Of a DNA stretch of 64,000 nt, positions 61,322 through 64,000 are shown piece by piece. The DNA is taken from contig NC_072462.1 in NCBI RefSeq assembly GCF_027596085.1, positions 20,483,921 to 20,547,920 on the forward strand, read 5' to 3'. The position numbers were made by a program, and so were the translations under genes. Within the stretch, counting starts at the first letter, position 1. Each line of letters opens with the position of its first letter. This DNA is from Anoplopoma fimbria (lineage: Eukaryota; Chordata; Actinopteri; Perciformes; Anoplopomatidae). The notes below the pieces were generated by a model. The model was not told the DNA's origin and did not search any database. It saw nothing but the letters and a program-made list of their open reading frames with translations.

Positions 61322-61439
61322 AGCAACTGTTTCATGTAATTGAATGCAAATTTGACTCTAAGATTATACAGTAACACAAATATCATTACCAATTTCTCAA
61401 TCAAAGGTAAAATCTATATACATATGCCAACAACATGAT

Positions 61440-61625
61440 GCTATACTCATGGGTTTCCACAGGTTTCTCAGTTTATTTCCTGTGGTGCTAAAACGTTCAT
61501 GTTAGGTGAAGTCTACATTAGCCATAGGCATGACTATGTGTTTGTAACCTAGCTGGGACCTGCTCCAATTCCTGCTATTATAGATATGTCAACATCACTG
61601 TCCAAATCATGGATGGAAACTACTA
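61440..61625 (+). mobile_element. SINE-like repeat, family A, copy 3, degraded
   Basis: CATGGGTTTCCACAGGTTTC, CATGTTAGGTGAAGTCTACA, TTAGCCATAGGCATGACTAT and AGCTGGGACCTGCTCCAATT follow, in order, the body and tail of family A. Heavily diverged, with deletions. The tRNA-like head is not recognisable. Confidence 0.5.
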
Positions 61626-61629
61626 AGGC

Positions 61630-64000
61630 ATACGGTGGATCGGGCTTTTCGGAGAGTCCATCTGGACTAAATGCTGGATTATTGGGAGGGAGCCTACAAT
61701 TGCTCAGTACATAAATCCCAGTTTGGCCATCTTGCCACTGATTCTGGATAACGTCTTGATGATGTAAATGGTGGTGAGCAGTTAGATGTTGGCATCGGTA
61801 TAAGGAGCTGGAGGCAGAATATTACAGAAGCAGCTGATTGGATTAATAAGGAGCATGCTGATTAGTGATTGGCTGCTACACGGGCAGACATGAGCCGATG
61901 CCTCATGAATCCTAAAGTGAGGGTGTAATGAAGGAGTCGAGGAGAAAAGTAAGAGAAAAGTAGTCCCTGCAAGTTATCTAAAGTAGAAAAAAAAGGTGCG
62001 AAATGAGACTATCACTAACGTGTCTTCATGCTGAAGGAAAAACCACATCAGCCTGCTCTGTTCGTCTAAAAGTTGGAGCCTGAGATCGAAACTGTTAAGG
62101 CAGGGAGTTCTACTCACCCAGAAGAGATTGAACCTGTCACTTTAACTCAGAGTAATATTGTCAATCGAAAAGGAGCGACCACACCTGACTCACTAACGGG
62201 GATGAAGCGGTGGTAGAGGCTGTTAACACTGAGGAACAGAATTGCTTTAAAAGTTATATGCATTGGCAGCTCTTACAAAGACTTTAGTCTTGTCATTCAT
62301 ACTGTGTTATTCAAAGTTCTATCTTTATGCTTTTTTGTGTCAACTTTAGTTTACTTTCTGTGTAAGCTAGTCCACTCCACAGGGCGTATGGAAGCTAATT
62401 GACCTTGCAGAAGTGACTGTGTGCATTAAATCCAGCATATTGTGAAATAGCTGAACCGTGTGGTGCATTGAGATCTCATCACATAGCTAATTATTATCAG
62501 CCATCTGCTAAATACATTTGCTCCGCCATCAGCCATATTGTGATGTTTTGACAGTGTCTCTCTTTCTGTATCCTCACTACTACACCGAAAAAAACTAAAA
62601 TCTCCACATTTCTCTTTTTAATTTTTTGTCAATAATCAATGCTATTGGTCACCCTTAAGCTGTGTCTGTGGGTTTTACACATATTTAACCAATGAAGTAT
62701 TAAAAAGAGCTTTTGGCTAAATCTCCTAAGCCCATCGGATTCTGAAACTCTCAGCTCTAGCCTGCCTCTTCTTGAATGAAGTGTCGATCACAACGTTCAC
62801 CAACTGTTTCATAGAGCACCCGAAAATATATTTACACTTCTCAACATCAGTCTGCTCGGGGGAGATTCAACTCGGTGGTTTAGATATGGCTGCTCGGTTG
62901 TCGGACATTCATCTTGTGGGACCTCTATCCGCCGCTGGCTGGCATTTCCTCTATGAGCCGCCGCTGGCCTTTTAGAGCACTCCTCGCCCGGACCTCGCCT
63001 CTCCCTGGGGCCGTGGACTTTGTGCAGAGAGAGATGGTGCAGCTCTGATGTTAACATTGCGATTGCTGAGGAGACCAGCTAGCTAACGTAATGCCATACA
63101 CTTACTGCAACAAAGATTTTGCCTTGGTTTCCCCAGTAAAAAAGGGTTCACAGTGAGGTCTCGTCCAAAGTAACCACATTGTTTCTGAAAAGGCACAAGC
63201 GGAATACTAAGCACCACCATTCTATTGGAATGCGCAGGAATCCCAGATCTCTTAAAACCTGTTCATAACACAAAAGCAGATATACCACTATGAGTTTTAA
63301 TAAAATTATGTTTTACTGTAACAAGGGTAAATCGACCTATTTTACTTTCTCACCCTATTCTAGCACAACATGACTCTCTGTCATGACTTATAAATGTCAT
63401 GCTCTATTTCTCATCCGCTCGGGTATAAACTGTTACCGGCACGGTGCTTTCTTTTCCACATAAATAGGCAAACATAACACGTTTATGCTGAGATAGCTCC
63501 ATTCAGCAGGGCAGAACACATGGTTGAAGTGACATTCAGCAACAATATCGGTGAGCTATGACATCCATTATGCCACCTTTATGGAACAGCTAAGCAGTTA
63601 AATCCATCACAAGAGAGGCTGTTTGGGGGGGGTTTGGGGGTTGAAGCATCGAGAGGATTGTTTTAAGGAGGATGGAGGATACTAAACAATGATGAAAAAG
63701 AAGGGATTACGTGGCGATACAGCGTGAGAATGTGACGCGCAATTTGTTTGTGAAATGCCACATGAGATGTAAGGAAGGGGGTAGAAAGAGAGTCGAACGA
63801 GCTCATTAAAATAAAAGGTCAAACTGGGTAAAAAAAAGAAGAGAAAACTGAATAGAATGAGACCAGAGAGTTACATTTCTGCTGTGCTCACCAGAGAGCT
63901 GAGAGACAGTCAGCCAATATGGTCGTGATCGGGCCCTTGACAGAAAACATCAGAGTTTCTTTGATTGCCTGCGATTACAGATAAGTGCAGTATTTTCACA
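61630..64000. other. No gene seen
   Basis: Unique sequence. Bases 62870-63020 are more GC-rich than the surroundings and hold repeated CCGCCGCTGGC words (62928-62939 and 62958-62968). The 67-codon frame through it (62772-62975) is unrecognised. Confidence 0.5.

Overview
This window reads as vertebrate, most likely ray-finned fish (teleost), non-coding DNA: either a long intron or an intergenic stretch. The basis is: no open reading frame longer than about 170 codons on either strand; no recognisable protein family; dense (GT)n/(CA)n, (CT)n/(GA)n and (AT)n microsatellites; and several dispersed repeats that I recognise from teleost genomes (tRNA-headed SINE-like copies and hAT-like non-autonomous DNA transposons). 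There is no bacterial-style gene packing. The long reading frames are mostly translations of dinucleotide arrays (Cys-Val or Thr-His runs) or of low-complexity polypyrimidine DNA.

Layout. 0-5 kb: a microsatellite-edged 54-mer (repeated at 5.7 kb), a strong G-quadruplex motif, two TATA-box promoter candidates (1.7 and 2.4 kb), and a purine-rich degenerate tandem repeat (4.1-5.0 kb). 5-12 kb: two interrupted GT arrays, a cluster of dispersed repeats (6.2-6.9 kb), and a second cluster at 11.2-11.9 kb (SINE-like, hAT-end-like and a striking hairpin/direct-repeat structure). 12-24 kb: largely unique AT-rich DNA with a few microsatellites, one probable MITE (14 kb), a perfect 13-bp palindrome (17.6 kb) and a duplicated AT-rich unit (19 kb). 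24-39 kb: a hAT-like MITE followed by a SINE-like copy (24.3-24.8 kb), a speculative exon (27.66-27.75 kb), repeat-like DNA (29.8-30.6 kb), a SINE-like copy (34.5 kb), a GC-rich hairpin (35.4 kb), a three-copy degenerate repeat of about 193 bp (36.9-37.4 kb) and another hAT-like MITE (38.6-38.9 kb). 39-55 kb: purine and pyrimidine tracts, a degenerate T-rich minisatellite (44.7-44.9 kb) and the longest GT/CA arrays. 55-64 kb: mostly unique AT-rich DNA. A small cluster of overlapping coding-like frames of unknown origin lies at 60.7-61.3 kb, followed by a degraded SINE-like copy.

No operon, complete gene, RNA gene or CRISPR array can be supported, and I found no convincing new biological system. 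The observations most worth checking are the broken coding-like patch at 60.7-61.3 kb, the hairpin element at 11.7-11.9 kb, the three-copy repeat at 36.9-37.4 kb, the purine-rich repeat at 4.1-5.0 kb, and the possible exons and promoters. Repeat-family assignments rest on remembered resemblance and internal structure, not on a database search.
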